A DNA stretch of 64,000 nt, from positions 62,001 through 126,000 of the forward strand of contig JALHNH010000005.1 of assembly GCA_022843625.1 (NCBI GenBank). The letters are read 5' to 3'. Source of the DNA: Bryobacter sp. GTDB taxonomy: Bacteria; Acidobacteriota; Terriglobia; Bryobacterales; Bryobacteraceae. Both the position numbers and the translations under genes were made by a program. Positions 1 to 9,161 of this stretch are shown here, in pieces. The notes below the pieces were generated by a model that made no database searches, was not told the origin of the DNA, and saw nothing but the letters and a program-made list of their open reading frames with translations. Within the stretch, counting starts at the first letter, position 1. The number at the start of each line of letters is the position of its first letter.

Positions 1-1
1 C

Positions 2-880
2 GACCGCATCCGTGAGGTTCTCGACCTCAAGGGCGAAGACGCAGAAGATGCAGGGCGAGCTGCTGTAGGTGATCTCAAGGGAGACATCGAATTCGTTGGT
101 GTTGGCTTCGAATACCAGGAAAACACGCCGGTTCTGAAAGATATATCCTTCCATGCAAAGGCTGGTTCCACTACCGCTCTGGTAGGCTCAAGCGGCTCCG
201 GCAAGAGCACTCTGATCAGTCTGGTAATGGATTTTAATGCCCCCAAGAGCGGCAAAATCCTGGTCGACGGCCGAGATCTGGCGGGTCTTAAAATGCGGGA
301 TTATCGCTCCAATCTGGGCGTAGTCTTTCAGGATAATTTTCTCTTCGACGGCACCATCTCCGAGAACATCTCCTTCGCCCAGCCCGGTGCCACCAGAGCC
401 CAGATCGAAGAAGCCTGCCGCGTTGCCAATTGCGCTGAATTTATTGAGCGCTTCGAAAAAGGCTATGACACCGTGGTCGGCGAGCGAGGCGTAAAACTAT
501 CCGGAGGCCAGCGCCAGCGTGTCGCCATCGCCCGCGCGATCCTGGCAGACCCCAAGATTCTCATCCTCGACGAAGCAACCTCAAGCCTCGATAGCGAAAG
601 CGAAGCAATGATCCAGCAGGCGCTCGGACACTTGCGACAGGGCCGAACCACATTCGTCATTGCTCACCGTCTGTCTACGATTCGCTCGGCCGATCAGATT
701 CTGGTGATCGAAGGCGGCGAAATCGTCGAGCGCGGCAATCATTCTACGCTGATGGCATTAGGCGGCCGCTATCGCGATCTGCATGACCGCCAAAATGCTT
801 TCGAGCAAAACCAGTTCATCAACCCCGGAGAAGATTTTACTCTCGCCGCTAGCGCCGACGCTGTGCATGCCGCCAAATAG
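2..880 (+). CDS. ABC transporter ATP-binding (exporter-type) protein, C-terminal part; 5' end outside window
   Basis: Frame open from base 2 (DRIREVLDLKGED...); Walker A GSSGSGKST, signature LSGGQRQRVAIARA, Walker B ILILDEATSSLD, H-loop IAHRLST. Confidence 0.95.
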   Translation, partial: DRIREVLDLKGEDAEDAGRAAVGDLKGDIEFVGVGFEYQENTPVLKDISFHAKAGSTTALVGSSGSGKSTLISLVMDFNAPKSGKILVDGRDLAGLKMRDYRSNLGVVFQDNFLFDGTISENISFAQPGATRAQIEEACRVANCAEFIERFEKGYDTVVGERGVKLSGGQRQRVAIARAILADPKILILDEATSSLDSESEAMIQQALGHLRQGRTTFVIAHRLSTIRSADQILVIEGGEIVERGNHSTLMALGGRYRDLHDRQNAFEQNQFINPGEDFTLAASADAVHAAK

Positions 881-883
881 ACT

Positions 884-3415
884 CTAATCGTGCCGTAGCG
901 CTGCGACTGCCTCAATTCGGGTAGCGCGAAGGCTGGGCCACCAGGCTGCAAGAAACGCCACAATCACCAGCACAAATGCACCGCTCAGGATGGCCGCCGG
1001 GCGATTGAGCTCTACTTCAAAGAGCAAGGATTTCAGATACCAGAAAGCCGGATAGCTAGCCGCAAGGCCAAGCGTCAATCCGATCCCGGTCCAACGCATG
1101 GCCTGCCCAAGAATCAGTTGGTGGATCTTACCTCTGCTTGCCCCCAGTGCGATGCGCAAGCCGATCTCACTAGTCCTTCGGTTCACAAGAAAGGCCATGA
1201 CTCCATGCAGCCCAATCGCAGCAAGGAGCAAGCCGGCAACCGCGAAGCTTGCGAAGAGCATGGACTGAAACTTCTGCCTTGCCGTGAGTTCTCCGATCCG
1301 AAAATCCAGAGTTTTGAATTCCACGGGCAAACGGGGATCGAGAGCTAAAACCTCTTTGCGAAGTGCAGCCGCCAGCAATGAGGGCTTTGCGCTGGACTTG
1401 ACCATGAGGTGGGCCGTCTGGCGTCCTTCGCCTCGCCGATTGACTCGGTAAAATTCAGGCTCGTCCTTTCCGCTCAAGCCTGCATTCCGCGCATCTGCCA
1501 CTATCCCCACCACGGGCAAAAATGGGCCGTCAAAGATACGTACGCTCCGCCCTACTGCCTGGCCATTCGGAAAGATTCGAGTTGCCAATTTTTTGCTCAG
1601 TATTACCGCCCCATTCGGTAGATCGAGATCGGCTTCTTCAAAGTCCCGCCCCTCAAGAATGGGAATCTTTAGCATTTCAAGATAGGTTGGGCTTACATCG
1701 CGGTGCACGACCATCCCTCCAGTCGGTGCGCTGGTGTCAATTGGTCGGCCTTGAACCTGGATTTGCGAGGCAATGGCCGTCATCATTCTCCCGAGGGGAG
1801 GGACCGAATCTGTGAGCGCAACCAGTTCGACACCGGGAATCTGGCGAACACGCTCGACCAAATTCTCGAAGAACAAGTATTGCTGATTTCGATCCGGGTA
1901 ACGCTGGCTATGGAGATAGATCGGGGCGGTGAGAATTTGTGCCGACTTGAACCCCATAGGCGCAGAACTGAGCCTCCAAAGACCATCCAGAAAGACGCAG
2001 GCTCCTGCCAGCAGCACAGTGGATAGGGCAATCTGTAACGTTACAAGGACGGGCCGAAGCCGCGATAATCTGCCTTTCGCCATTGAGGAGAAGCTAAAGA
2101 CAATTGCGCACGAAACGCCGACGGCCGCAGTGGCGAGAAGCACTCGCCAGTCCAGGCGTGCTTCTGTCAGTCTGGGTATGCCTTGCGGAGCAAGCCACAC
2201 CAGACCTTTCAAAAGGCCTGCTGCTAGAGCCACGCCCAGGGAAGCGCCAACACCTGAGAGCAGAAGTGATTCGGTCAGAGCCTGTCGCAACAGTCTTGAG
2301 GAACTGGCCCCTATAGCCGCGCGAATGGAAAACTCCCTGCTTCTCGCCCAGGCTCGGGCCAAAAGCAGACTGGCGACATTGGTGCATGCGATCAGCAGCA
2401 GAATCACAACTGAAATCATCAAGAGCCTTGCGGCGAGCCGCGAGTCACGTGTTTGACGATCATGTAAACTGCTCAATCGCAGATTGACTTCTTTTCGAAA
2501 GCGCTCTGGAACTCGAAGCAGTGCTTCCTTGTACAACGGCTGGAATTGGTCTCTGGCCTGAGACAAGTCTTGATCCGGTCGCAACCGGGCGTATCCATTC
2601 AAGAACCACGTGGGCTGCCTCACGTTGCTGTTTGGAGGCCGCAAGCGCATTGTCTGCAATAGATCGACTTGTTGGAGCGTTGGAAACTCAAACGACTTTG
2701 GCAGGACGCCAATTACTCGTAGAGTCACGCGATTGAGTTCAATAGTTTGCCCCAAAATTCCTGGGCTAGCCCCGAATCTCCCGCGCCAGATCGCATCGCT
2801 AATCAGGACAACCCCGGCTGCTTCCGGTACATCATCGGACTCATTGAAGTCACGGCCAAGCTGCGGTTTCAATCCAAACGTGGCCAGGAAGTTTGCCGCC
2901 ACCATTCCGCAGCGCAGACGAACGGGATCCTCAATGGTCAGGTCGCAATCACTGATCCCGCGTGTGGCGGTAAAAGATTCAAATACCTCTTGACTCTTTT
3001 TCCACTCGAAGTAGTCTGTACTCAAAACGAACTCATTGGCCTCGAGAGGAGCTGCCATTCCGATTGAGACCATTCTGTCCGCGTTAGGGTAGGGAAGGCT
3101 TCGAAAGAGGATTCGATCAACTACGGAGAAAACCGCCGTTGCAGCACCTATGCCCAGAGCCAGAGCCAGCAGCGCTGCGAAAGTGAAACCGGGTGTCTTT
3201 AGAAAAGACCGGAAAGCATAGCGGAGGTCCTGGAGGAATTGATCCCACCAGATTGGGATGTGCACAGCGCGTACCGATTCTGAAATCTGTAGCCGATTGC
3301 CGAACTTGCGACGGGCAGACTCCCGGTTCCCGTCATGGTCTGCCCTCAATTGAAGGTGCGATTCCAGTTCATCCTGCCAGTCCTCATTCCAATCCTTCTT
3401 TGGGTCCATCATCAC
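884..3415 (-). CDS. ADOP/MacB-like ABC permease (acidobacterial duplicated orphan permease type)
   Basis: 843 aa; N-terminal cytosolic helix, DLRYAFRSFLKTPGFTFAALLALALGIGAATAVFSVV, two FtsX-like TM blocks, C-terminal RTSEIGLRIALGASRGKI. Confidence 0.9.
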   Translation of the reverse strand: MMMDPKKDWNEDWQDELESHLQLRADHDGNRESARRKFGNRLQISESVRAVHIPIWWDQFLQDLRYAFRSFLKTPGFTFAALLALALGIGAATAVFSVVDRILFRSLPYPNADRMVSIGMAAPLEANEFVLSTDYFEWKKSQEVFESFTATRGISDCDLTIEDPVRLRCGMVAANFLATFGLKPQLGRDFNESDDVPEAAGVVLISDAIWRGRFGASPGILGQTIELNRVTLRVIGVLPKSFEFPTLQQVDLLQTMRLRPPNSNVRQPTWFLNGYARLRPDQDLSQARDQFQPLYKEALLRVPERFRKEVNLRLSSLHDRQTRDSRLAARLLMISVVILLLIACTNVASLLLARAWARSREFSIRAAIGASSSRLLRQALTESLLLSGVGASLGVALAAGLLKGLVWLAPQGIPRLTEARLDWRVLLATAAVGVSCAIVFSFSSMAKGRLSRLRPVLVTLQIALSTVLLAGACVFLDGLWRLSSAPMGFKSAQILTAPIYLHSQRYPDRNQQYLFFENLVERVRQIPGVELVALTDSVPPLGRMMTAIASQIQVQGRPIDTSAPTGGMVVHRDVSPTYLEMLKIPILEGRDFEEADLDLPNGAVILSKKLATRIFPNGQAVGRSVRIFDGPFLPVVGIVADARNAGLSGKDEPEFYRVNRRGEGRQTAHLMVKSSAKPSLLAAALRKEVLALDPRLPVEFKTLDFRIGELTARQKFQSMLFASFAVAGLLLAAIGLHGVMAFLVNRRTSEIGLRIALGASRGKIHQLILGQAMRWTGIGLTLGLAASYPAFWYLKSLLFEVELNRPAAILSGAFVLVIVAFLAAWWPSLRATRIEAVAALRHD

Positions 3416-3717
3416 GCGTACCTCAACAGTCTGGCGACGCCTTTGGATGTCTGCTGCCAGGTCTCTTCCACTTGCCGCAAACGAAGCTTTCCAGTCGCGG
3501 TCAGGCTATAGAACTTGGCTCGCCGTGAGTTCTCGGTTACACCCCATTGGCTGCTCAACAATTCTTCACGCTCCAGGCGATGGAGCGCTGGATAAAGTGA
3601 GCCTTCCTCCACCGAAAGTAGGCCTCCGGTGGCTTCTTCAATGTGTAAGGTGATCCCGAAGCCATGGTTGGCTCCTCGGGAAAGTGTTTTGAGGATCAAC
3701 AGCTCGAGTGGTGGCAT
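3412..3717 (-). CDS. PadR-family transcriptional regulator
   Basis: 101 aa PadR wHTH (LELLILKTLSRGANHGFGITLHI...EEGSLYPALHRLEREELLSSQWG); 4-bp overlap with the permease. Confidence 0.93.
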   Translation of the reverse strand: MPPLELLILKTLSRGANHGFGITLHIEEATGGLLSVEEGSLYPALHRLEREELLSSQWGVTENSRRAKFYSLTATGKLRLRQVEETWQQTSKGVARLLRYA

Positions 3718-3740
3718 GAGGCTTCTTCTCCTTTAGATGG

Positions 3741-3762
3741 CTACCCTAGGTATCTAGGGTAG
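3741..3762. promoter_or_regulatory. Perfect 9+4+9 inverted repeat upstream of padR; probable PadR operator
   Basis: CTACCCTAG-GTAT-CTAGGGTAG immediately upstream of the padR start. Confidence 0.75.
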
Positions 3763-3808
3763 AAGTCTAAGGGAGGCTCTGCTTCAAGTCAAGAATAGAT
3801 TTTGCCGC

Positions 3809-5017
3809 TTAGGCAGCAATCACAGTGATGCCGCTCTCGGTTACTGTATAGCCGGCAGCCCGGTCAGCTGCGGCGTCAAAGCCAGCCCGAGTGCCTTCCG
3901 GCAGCTTTACGTTCGGACAAACGATGACTCGTTTCAAGTGGCAATGGCGGCCAATTTCAGCATTCAAAAGCAAAATCGAATCATCCACCGCCGAATACGA
4001 ATTCACCCGAACCCCAGGTGAAATAACGGATTTCTGAACTCGTGCCCCAGAAATAATCACCCCCGGTGCGACGATGGAATCGATCGCCACTCCCATGCGA
4101 TTGCCCTCCTGTGCGAAAACAAACTTGGCCGGTGGATACATCGGCGGGTTGGTGCGGATCGGCCAGGCCTTGTCGTAAAGGTTGAACTCCGGTATCACCG
4201 ACACCAGATCGAGATTGGCATCGTAATAAGCGTCCAGCGTGCCGACATCCCGCCAATATCGCACCTTCTTGGCGTTGAGATCGTGAAAATCGTAAGCCGT
4301 AACTTTGTGCGCCTGAATCAGCCTGGGTAGAATGTCCTTGCCAAAATCATGCGAGGAATCTGGATCTGAGGCGTCGGTACGAAGAGCATCCAGCAGGATC
4401 TGCGTGTTGAACAGATAGATACCCATCGATGCCGACACCATCGTTGGATCAAAGGGCGACCGCGCCGGATTCCCGTGCTGCGGCTTTTCCTCAAACCCTA
4501 CAATTCGGTATGACGAGTCAATCTGAGCAACTCCGAAACGGCCAGATTCCTCCGGCGGAATCTGAATTGTCGCAATTGTAATATCAGCCTGCTGCTGTTT
4601 ATGCCAATCACTCATTTCGCCATAATTCATTTTGTAAATATGATCGGCTGAAAGTATAAGTACCATGTCTGGTGCCTCTGCTTCAATCGACTCGATGTTT
4701 TGATAAACAGCGTCAGCCGTTCCTAAGTACCAATCGTCGTGCATACGCTTCATCGGAGGCATCGTTTCGATGAACTCCCCAATCTCGCCCGAAAAGATCG
4801 ACCATCCATCCCGAATGTGTCGGGTAAGATCCAGACTCTTGTACTGGGTCATGACAAAAACTCTGCGAAGGCCTGAATTCAGGCAGTTGGAGAGTGTGAA
4901 GTCGATGATTCTATAGATGCCGCCGAATGGGACAGCCGGCTTTGCGGTGTGCAGCGTCAGCGGCGATAATCGTTCGCCTGCCCCACCAGCCAATAGGATC
5001 GCCAGTACCTTTTCCAT
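3809..5017 (-). CDS. glgC: Glucose-1-phosphate adenylyltransferase
   Basis: MEKVLAILLAGGAGERLSPLTLHTAKPAVPFGGIYRIIDFTLSNCLNSG..., full-length 402 aa. Confidence 0.96.
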   Translation of the reverse strand: MEKVLAILLAGGAGERLSPLTLHTAKPAVPFGGIYRIIDFTLSNCLNSGLRRVFVMTQYKSLDLTRHIRDGWSIFSGEIGEFIETMPPMKRMHDDWYLGTADAVYQNIESIEAEAPDMVLILSADHIYKMNYGEMSDWHKQQQADITIATIQIPPEESGRFGVAQIDSSYRIVGFEEKPQHGNPARSPFDPTMVSASMGIYLFNTQILLDALRTDASDPDSSHDFGKDILPRLIQAHKVTAYDFHDLNAKKVRYWRDVGTLDAYYDANLDLVSVIPEFNLYDKAWPIRTNPPMYPPAKFVFAQEGNRMGVAIDSIVAPGVIISGARVQKSVISPGVRVNSYSAVDDSILLLNAEIGRHCHLKRVIVCPNVKLPEGTRAGFDAAADRAAGYTVTESGITVIAA

Positions 5018-5054
5018 ACTCTAGGTACAAGCATATCTAATAAATTAGAAAAAG

Positions 5055-7052
5055 TTAACGGCTTGACTTCGCGATTACATAAATTAACAGGATAACCATG
5101 ATGATGATGACTACGTTACCGGCAATCACCCATGGACTTATCCCCTTAAGGAAACCTGCTTTAGGAGCAGGTGCTGGGGCAGCTTGTGGTGCTGCGGCTG
5201 GTGCCGCTGTTGAATTGGCAGGTGCAGCAGCTTGGGAAAACAAGGGTGCTGGAGCCGCCGCCGGTGCATTTGATTGCGGTACCGGGACACCTACGGCGGG
5301 CGCAGAGGCCACCGGTGGCGCCTGCATCATCCGGGTAAAGTCCCCCGGGCCTGCGGCAACAGGCGGAGCTGCACTGTGTTGTTGCGGTGGCGGAGGAGGT
5401 GCCTTAAAAAATGCAGTGGCACCGTCGGGGCTCGAGAGCGCGTTGGGATTCATGGCGCCTCCCCCCGATGACAATGGGCCGGCTGATGGTGGGGCAACTT
5501 CCGGCGAGGCTGATGGCGCGCTGCCAGATCCGAAGCCAGGCAGGTTGTCCAGTGAAAATCGATCCCCACCAATAGATTGTGGGCGTATGGACGGAGCGCT
5601 CAGGCCCTGACCAGACACTGAAGGACCATACATTTGTCCTTCGCTAAACGTGGGTGTTCCCATACTTGGGCCGGAAATCTGGCCCGAGGCGGAAATGGAA
5701 GGGCCGCTCATTCCGCTCATTCCTGCCGAAGGTGCCTGGAAGCTGGGGCCACTCAAAGACGGCTTGTGAAACGAAGGCGCATCTACAAAATTTGATAACG
5801 GATTTGCCGCGCCGCCAGGCGACGCAGCCGGCGGTGGTGGTGGAGTCGCCCCCCGTTGTCCTGCCCCAAATTGCTGTGGTGCCCCAGATTGTTGTGGCGC
5901 CCCAGATTGTTGCGGTGCTCCAAAAGATTGAGGAGCCCCAAAAGGTTGAGGAGCCTGAGGAGCCGCGGTACTCCCTCCGAAGCTCGGCGTCTGCAAAAGC
6001 CTGGTAAAGTCTCCGGGCGCATTTGCTGCGGGAGGTGGAGGAGGAGGTGGCGCGTTCGATGGCAGCACGCTCGACGGCTCGACCGCCTTGAACATCCGTG
6101 TAAATTCTCCCACCTGTTGTGAAGGTGGCGGTGCAATTGGATTCGTAATCGGATTTATCGGAGCAGGCGTGTGTTGCATCAGCGGCGACTGAAACATCCG
6201 GTTGAATTCATCGACATCTGGATTCCCCGAAGGGGGCGCTTGCGGAGCGGGAGGAAATAGAGAATCCAGCGGTGTTGCTGCGGGAGCAGCCGCTGGAGGC
6301 GGCGGCATGTAGCTCGGCATCTGACTCGTGCTGGCGGCTGGATTCGGCTGGCTTGCCTTGAACATCCGTGTAAATTCCCCAGCAACTTCAGCTGCCGGAG
6401 GAGGCGCTCCTGTAACAGGTGCTGGCGGGGGTGGTGCCGCCGGAGCCTTGAACATGCGTGTAAACTCACCCGGTTCCTGGCTGGCCACAGGGGCGACTGG
6501 CGGTGGAGCAACTGGTGGTGGCGCAACAGGCGGTGGCGCAACAGGCGGTGGCGCAACAGGCAGTGGCGCAACAGGCAGATCCGCCGTTGGCGGCATCAAC
6601 GTTGGCCCTCCCGCAATGGGTGCCTGCATCGCAGGCATCATCATCGTCGCAGCGTCTGCCAGCGGAACTCCTGCTGGTGGCGGCGGGGGCGGTGCAGACA
6701 TTCCCTCAAATTTAAAAGCACCGGCTCTTTGCATCGGATCGGGTGTTTTCGCCTGACCCAGGCTTTGTAACCAGTCACTCAAACTAGCCCCTGCAGGCAA
6801 GGGGCGAGTGACCACATAAGCCTTGGATCCTTCACGCACCACCTCAAGAATCGGTTTCTCGCCGAAACTGGCCGCTGCTGAATACTGCTTCTGCGCCATG
6901 GCAAATAGCTCGTGCGCATCGGTGCGAATAATGTGGATCCACACTTCCTCACCAGTCATTTTCATTACGGCTTTGTAGGAAAGCGCTTCAGCCGAATCGG
7001 CGATGGGTGCAACAAGTTGGTATGTGGACTCGAAGGACATGGTTATCTCCAC
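5055..7052 (-). CDS. Proline/alanine-rich tail-anchored protein with degenerate kinase N-lobe-like N-terminus and repeated GEFTRMF motifs, next to T6SS genes
   Basis: 665 aa; N-terminal ~100 aa globular, low-complexity Pro/Ala middle, six [GD][ED]F[TN]R[ML][FLM]-type motifs, C-terminal hydrophobic helix ISPWVIAGNVVIIIMVILLIYVIAKSSR. Confidence 0.85.
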   Translation of the reverse strand: MEITMSFESTYQLVAPIADSAEALSYKAVMKMTGEEVWIHIIRTDAHELFAMAQKQYSAAASFGEKPILEVVREGSKAYVVTRPLPAGASLSDWLQSLGQAKTPDPMQRAGAFKFEGMSAPPPPPPAGVPLADAATMMMPAMQAPIAGGPTLMPPTADLPVAPLPVAPPPVAPPPVAPPPVAPPPVAPVASQEPGEFTRMFKAPAAPPPPAPVTGAPPPAAEVAGEFTRMFKASQPNPAASTSQMPSYMPPPPAAAPAATPLDSLFPPAPQAPPSGNPDVDEFNRMFQSPLMQHTPAPINPITNPIAPPPSQQVGEFTRMFKAVEPSSVLPSNAPPPPPPPAANAPGDFTRLLQTPSFGGSTAAPQAPQPFGAPQSFGAPQQSGAPQQSGAPQQFGAGQRGATPPPPPAASPGGAANPLSNFVDAPSFHKPSLSGPSFQAPSAGMSGMSGPSISASGQISGPSMGTPTFSEGQMYGPSVSGQGLSAPSIRPQSIGGDRFSLDNLPGFGSGSAPSASPEVAPPSAGPLSSGGGAMNPNALSSPDGATAFFKAPPPPPQQHSAAPPVAAGPGDFTRMMQAPPVASAPAVGVPVPQSNAPAAAPAPLFSQAAAPANSTAAPAAAPQAAPAPAPKAGFLKGISPWVIAGNVVIIIMVILLIYVIAKSSR
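5865..5955. repeat. Imperfect tandem coding repeat (GAPQQ[SF] units)
   Basis: Repeated 'ccagattgttgtggcgc' units; translate to QSGAPQQSGAPQQFGA on the minus strand. Confidence 0.7.
6492..6577. repeat. 15-bp tandem repeat encoding VAPPP pentapeptides
   Basis: Consecutive gcaacaggcggtggc-type 15-mers; protein PPVAPPPVAPPPVAPPPVAP. Confidence 0.85.
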
Positions 7053-7095
7053 CTATAAATTCGTGCCTTTATGATAGCCTGAGATCTCACTGGCG

Positions 7096-8427
7096 ATGAA
7101 GCAACTTTCTCGTGTCGTTTGGTCCGAAGGAATGCATTTGGCGCCTCATCATTTTCAGGCCCAAAAACGCTATTTCGAAGATCTGATCGACTTCACTTCG
7201 CAATCTCTGAACTACTCTGCCTTCGGCTTTGCCGGGATCGAGTGGAGTGAAGAGGCGTTGAAAAACGGTCGGATCGAACTTTTGCATGCCCGTGGCTTCA
7301 TGCCCGACGGTCTCGCTTTCGTCATGCCCGAATCAGACCAGTTGCCCGAAAGCAGGCCCGTAGCTGATCTGATGAGCCCCGTGGCACGTTTCGCCACCAT
7401 TCATCTCACCTTGCCCTCGTACAACCCGGGTGGGGCCAATTGCACCGACGAAACCACTCGCTTCGCCCCCGACGAGCGTAAACTCGTCGACGAAAACGGC
7501 GGCACCGAAGAGCGAGACGTCACCTTGGGCCACAAGAATTTCCGCCTGCTCCTCGATTCCGAACTGACTCCCAATCTGACCTCGATTCCAATTGGCCGCG
7601 TCATGCGCGACGGGGCAGGCAACCTGGTCCTCGATCCCGACTTCATTCCACCACTGGTCACGATTCAGGGCTCCAGAAGATTGATGGTGATGCTCAACCG
7701 GCTTGTAGAAATCCTGTCGTCTAAAGGCGCGGCCCTTCGTCCAGAAAGGGCCAGCGCCAAACTCGGCGGTATGAGCCAACGCGATGTCGCCAGCTTCTGG
7801 TATCTCCATTGCATCAACTCGGCCATCGCCGACCTTAAGCACACCTTAGAGGTGAAAAAGGGCCATCCTGAAGAACTTTACCGCCACTTGCTCAAGCTCG
7901 GTGGTGCCCTTTGTACTTTCAATCTAAAGAAAGATCCATCGGATCTTCCTCTTTATGATCATCTGCAGCCAGAACGATGCTTTCCTCAACTGGATGCCCA
8001 CATTCGCGAAGCGCTCGAAACGATTCTTCCTTCCAGTGCAATGCAAATTCCTCTCAAGTTGTACGCACCTTACTTGTATGAGGGGGCAATCGCCGACGAA
8101 CGCTGCCTTGCCAAATCACGCTGGATTCTTGGCGTCCGTGCCCAAACCGCTGAAAGCGTCATCATTATGCGCGTTCCCCAGTTGGTAAAGGTTTGCTCAC
8201 GCGACTTTGTAGAAAGACTGGTTCAGGGCGCGCACCCGGGGTTGGAGTTATTGCACATGCCAATCCCTCCCTCAGAGATCCAGATTAAGACGGAGATGCA
8301 GTACTTCGCCATTTCCCGTGTTGGGCCGTGCTGGCAGCAGATCGCAAAGATTAAGCAGGCGGGCGTTTATGTGCCGGGAGAGTTTCCGGCTCCGGAAGTG
8401 GAACTGATCGTAATTCTTGAGGCATAA
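7096..8427 (+). CDS. tssK: Type VI secretion system baseplate protein TssK
   Basis: MKQLSRVVWSEGMHLAPHHFQAQKRYFE... typical TssK/VasE start; 443 aa; followed by tssL and tssM. Confidence 0.95.
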   Translation: MKQLSRVVWSEGMHLAPHHFQAQKRYFEDLIDFTSQSLNYSAFGFAGIEWSEEALKNGRIELLHARGFMPDGLAFVMPESDQLPESRPVADLMSPVARFATIHLTLPSYNPGGANCTDETTRFAPDERKLVDENGGTEERDVTLGHKNFRLLLDSELTPNLTSIPIGRVMRDGAGNLVLDPDFIPPLVTIQGSRRLMVMLNRLVEILSSKGAALRPERASAKLGGMSQRDVASFWYLHCINSAIADLKHTLEVKKGHPEELYRHLLKLGGALCTFNLKKDPSDLPLYDHLQPERCFPQLDAHIREALETILPSSAMQIPLKLYAPYLYEGAIADERCLAKSRWILGVRAQTAESVIIMRVPQLVKVCSRDFVERLVQGAHPGLELLHMPIPPSEIQIKTEMQYFAISRVGPCWQQIAKIKQAGVYVPGEFPAPEVELIVILEA

Positions 8428-9145
8428 GGAGGGATTCTTGCAAACTCCAGGTTTGATGGAACGAGAAACGCTGGCGGTCATCTTTCAGGAACCGCTGACA
8501 GCTGTAGTGCGGGTTTGGGCCAATCCACAGATGACCCAGGATCCCTACGGCTTGCGCGAAAGCATGAAGACTGCGCTGAAGACGTCTATCGAGGATGCCA
8601 GACGCAAAACCTTTTCCGAGGAAGAGACCAAGCTGGCAATGTTCGCCATCGTGGCCTTTCTCGATGAAACGATTCTGACCCAGAATCAGCCTGCCTTCGC
8701 CGATTGGCGGCGCAAGCCTCTTCAGGAAGAACTCTTTGGCGTTCACATCGCCGGCGAGATTTTCTTCCAGAATCTCGAAAACATCATTCGCCAGCCCGAT
8801 AGCCTTCCCAACTCGGATTTGCTCGAACTTTACGCCCTCTGCATCAGCCTTGGCTTTCAGGGTCGCTACAGCGCTGGCGGCCGTGCGGAGTTGAAGCGGA
8901 TCGTCGATGCCTGCATGGACAAATGCCGCCGCATCCGCGGTGCCATGCCACCTCTGTCACCCTCCGGCGCGCTGCCCTTCACCGACGCGGCATTGGCCGT
9001 AAGCGACCCTTGGTTCCAACGCATGGTGATGATTGGTGGCGGGCTCTGCGCCATCGCTGTTGTCGCTTTTGTCGTCTACAAATTGATGCTTGGTTCCGGC
9101 GCAGATGAATTGCGCTCCATCGCCCAAGAAATGACTCGCAGGTAA
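8417..9145 (+). CDS. tssL: Type VI secretion system protein TssL (DotU family)
   Basis: DotU motifs (FAIVAFLDETILTQ...WRRKPLQEELFG...AGEIFFQ...ELYALCISLGFQGRY) and C-terminal TM. Confidence 0.93.
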   Translation: MRHKEGFLQTPGLMERETLAVIFQEPLTAVVRVWANPQMTQDPYGLRESMKTALKTSIEDARRKTFSEEETKLAMFAIVAFLDETILTQNQPAFADWRRKPLQEELFGVHIAGEIFFQNLENIIRQPDSLPNSDLLELYALCISLGFQGRYSAGGRAELKRIVDACMDKCRRIRGAMPPLSPSGALPFTDAALAVSDPWFQRMVMIGGGLCAIAVVAFVVYKLMLGSGADELRSIAQEMTRR

Positions 9146-9161
9146 TTCGGAGACACTCTAT

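Noticed and set aside
5865-6577. Tandem short repeats considered as CRISPR or minisatellite array
   Set aside because: In-frame 15-18 bp units without spacers encoding Pro/Gln-rich peptides; protein low-complexity, not CRISPR.
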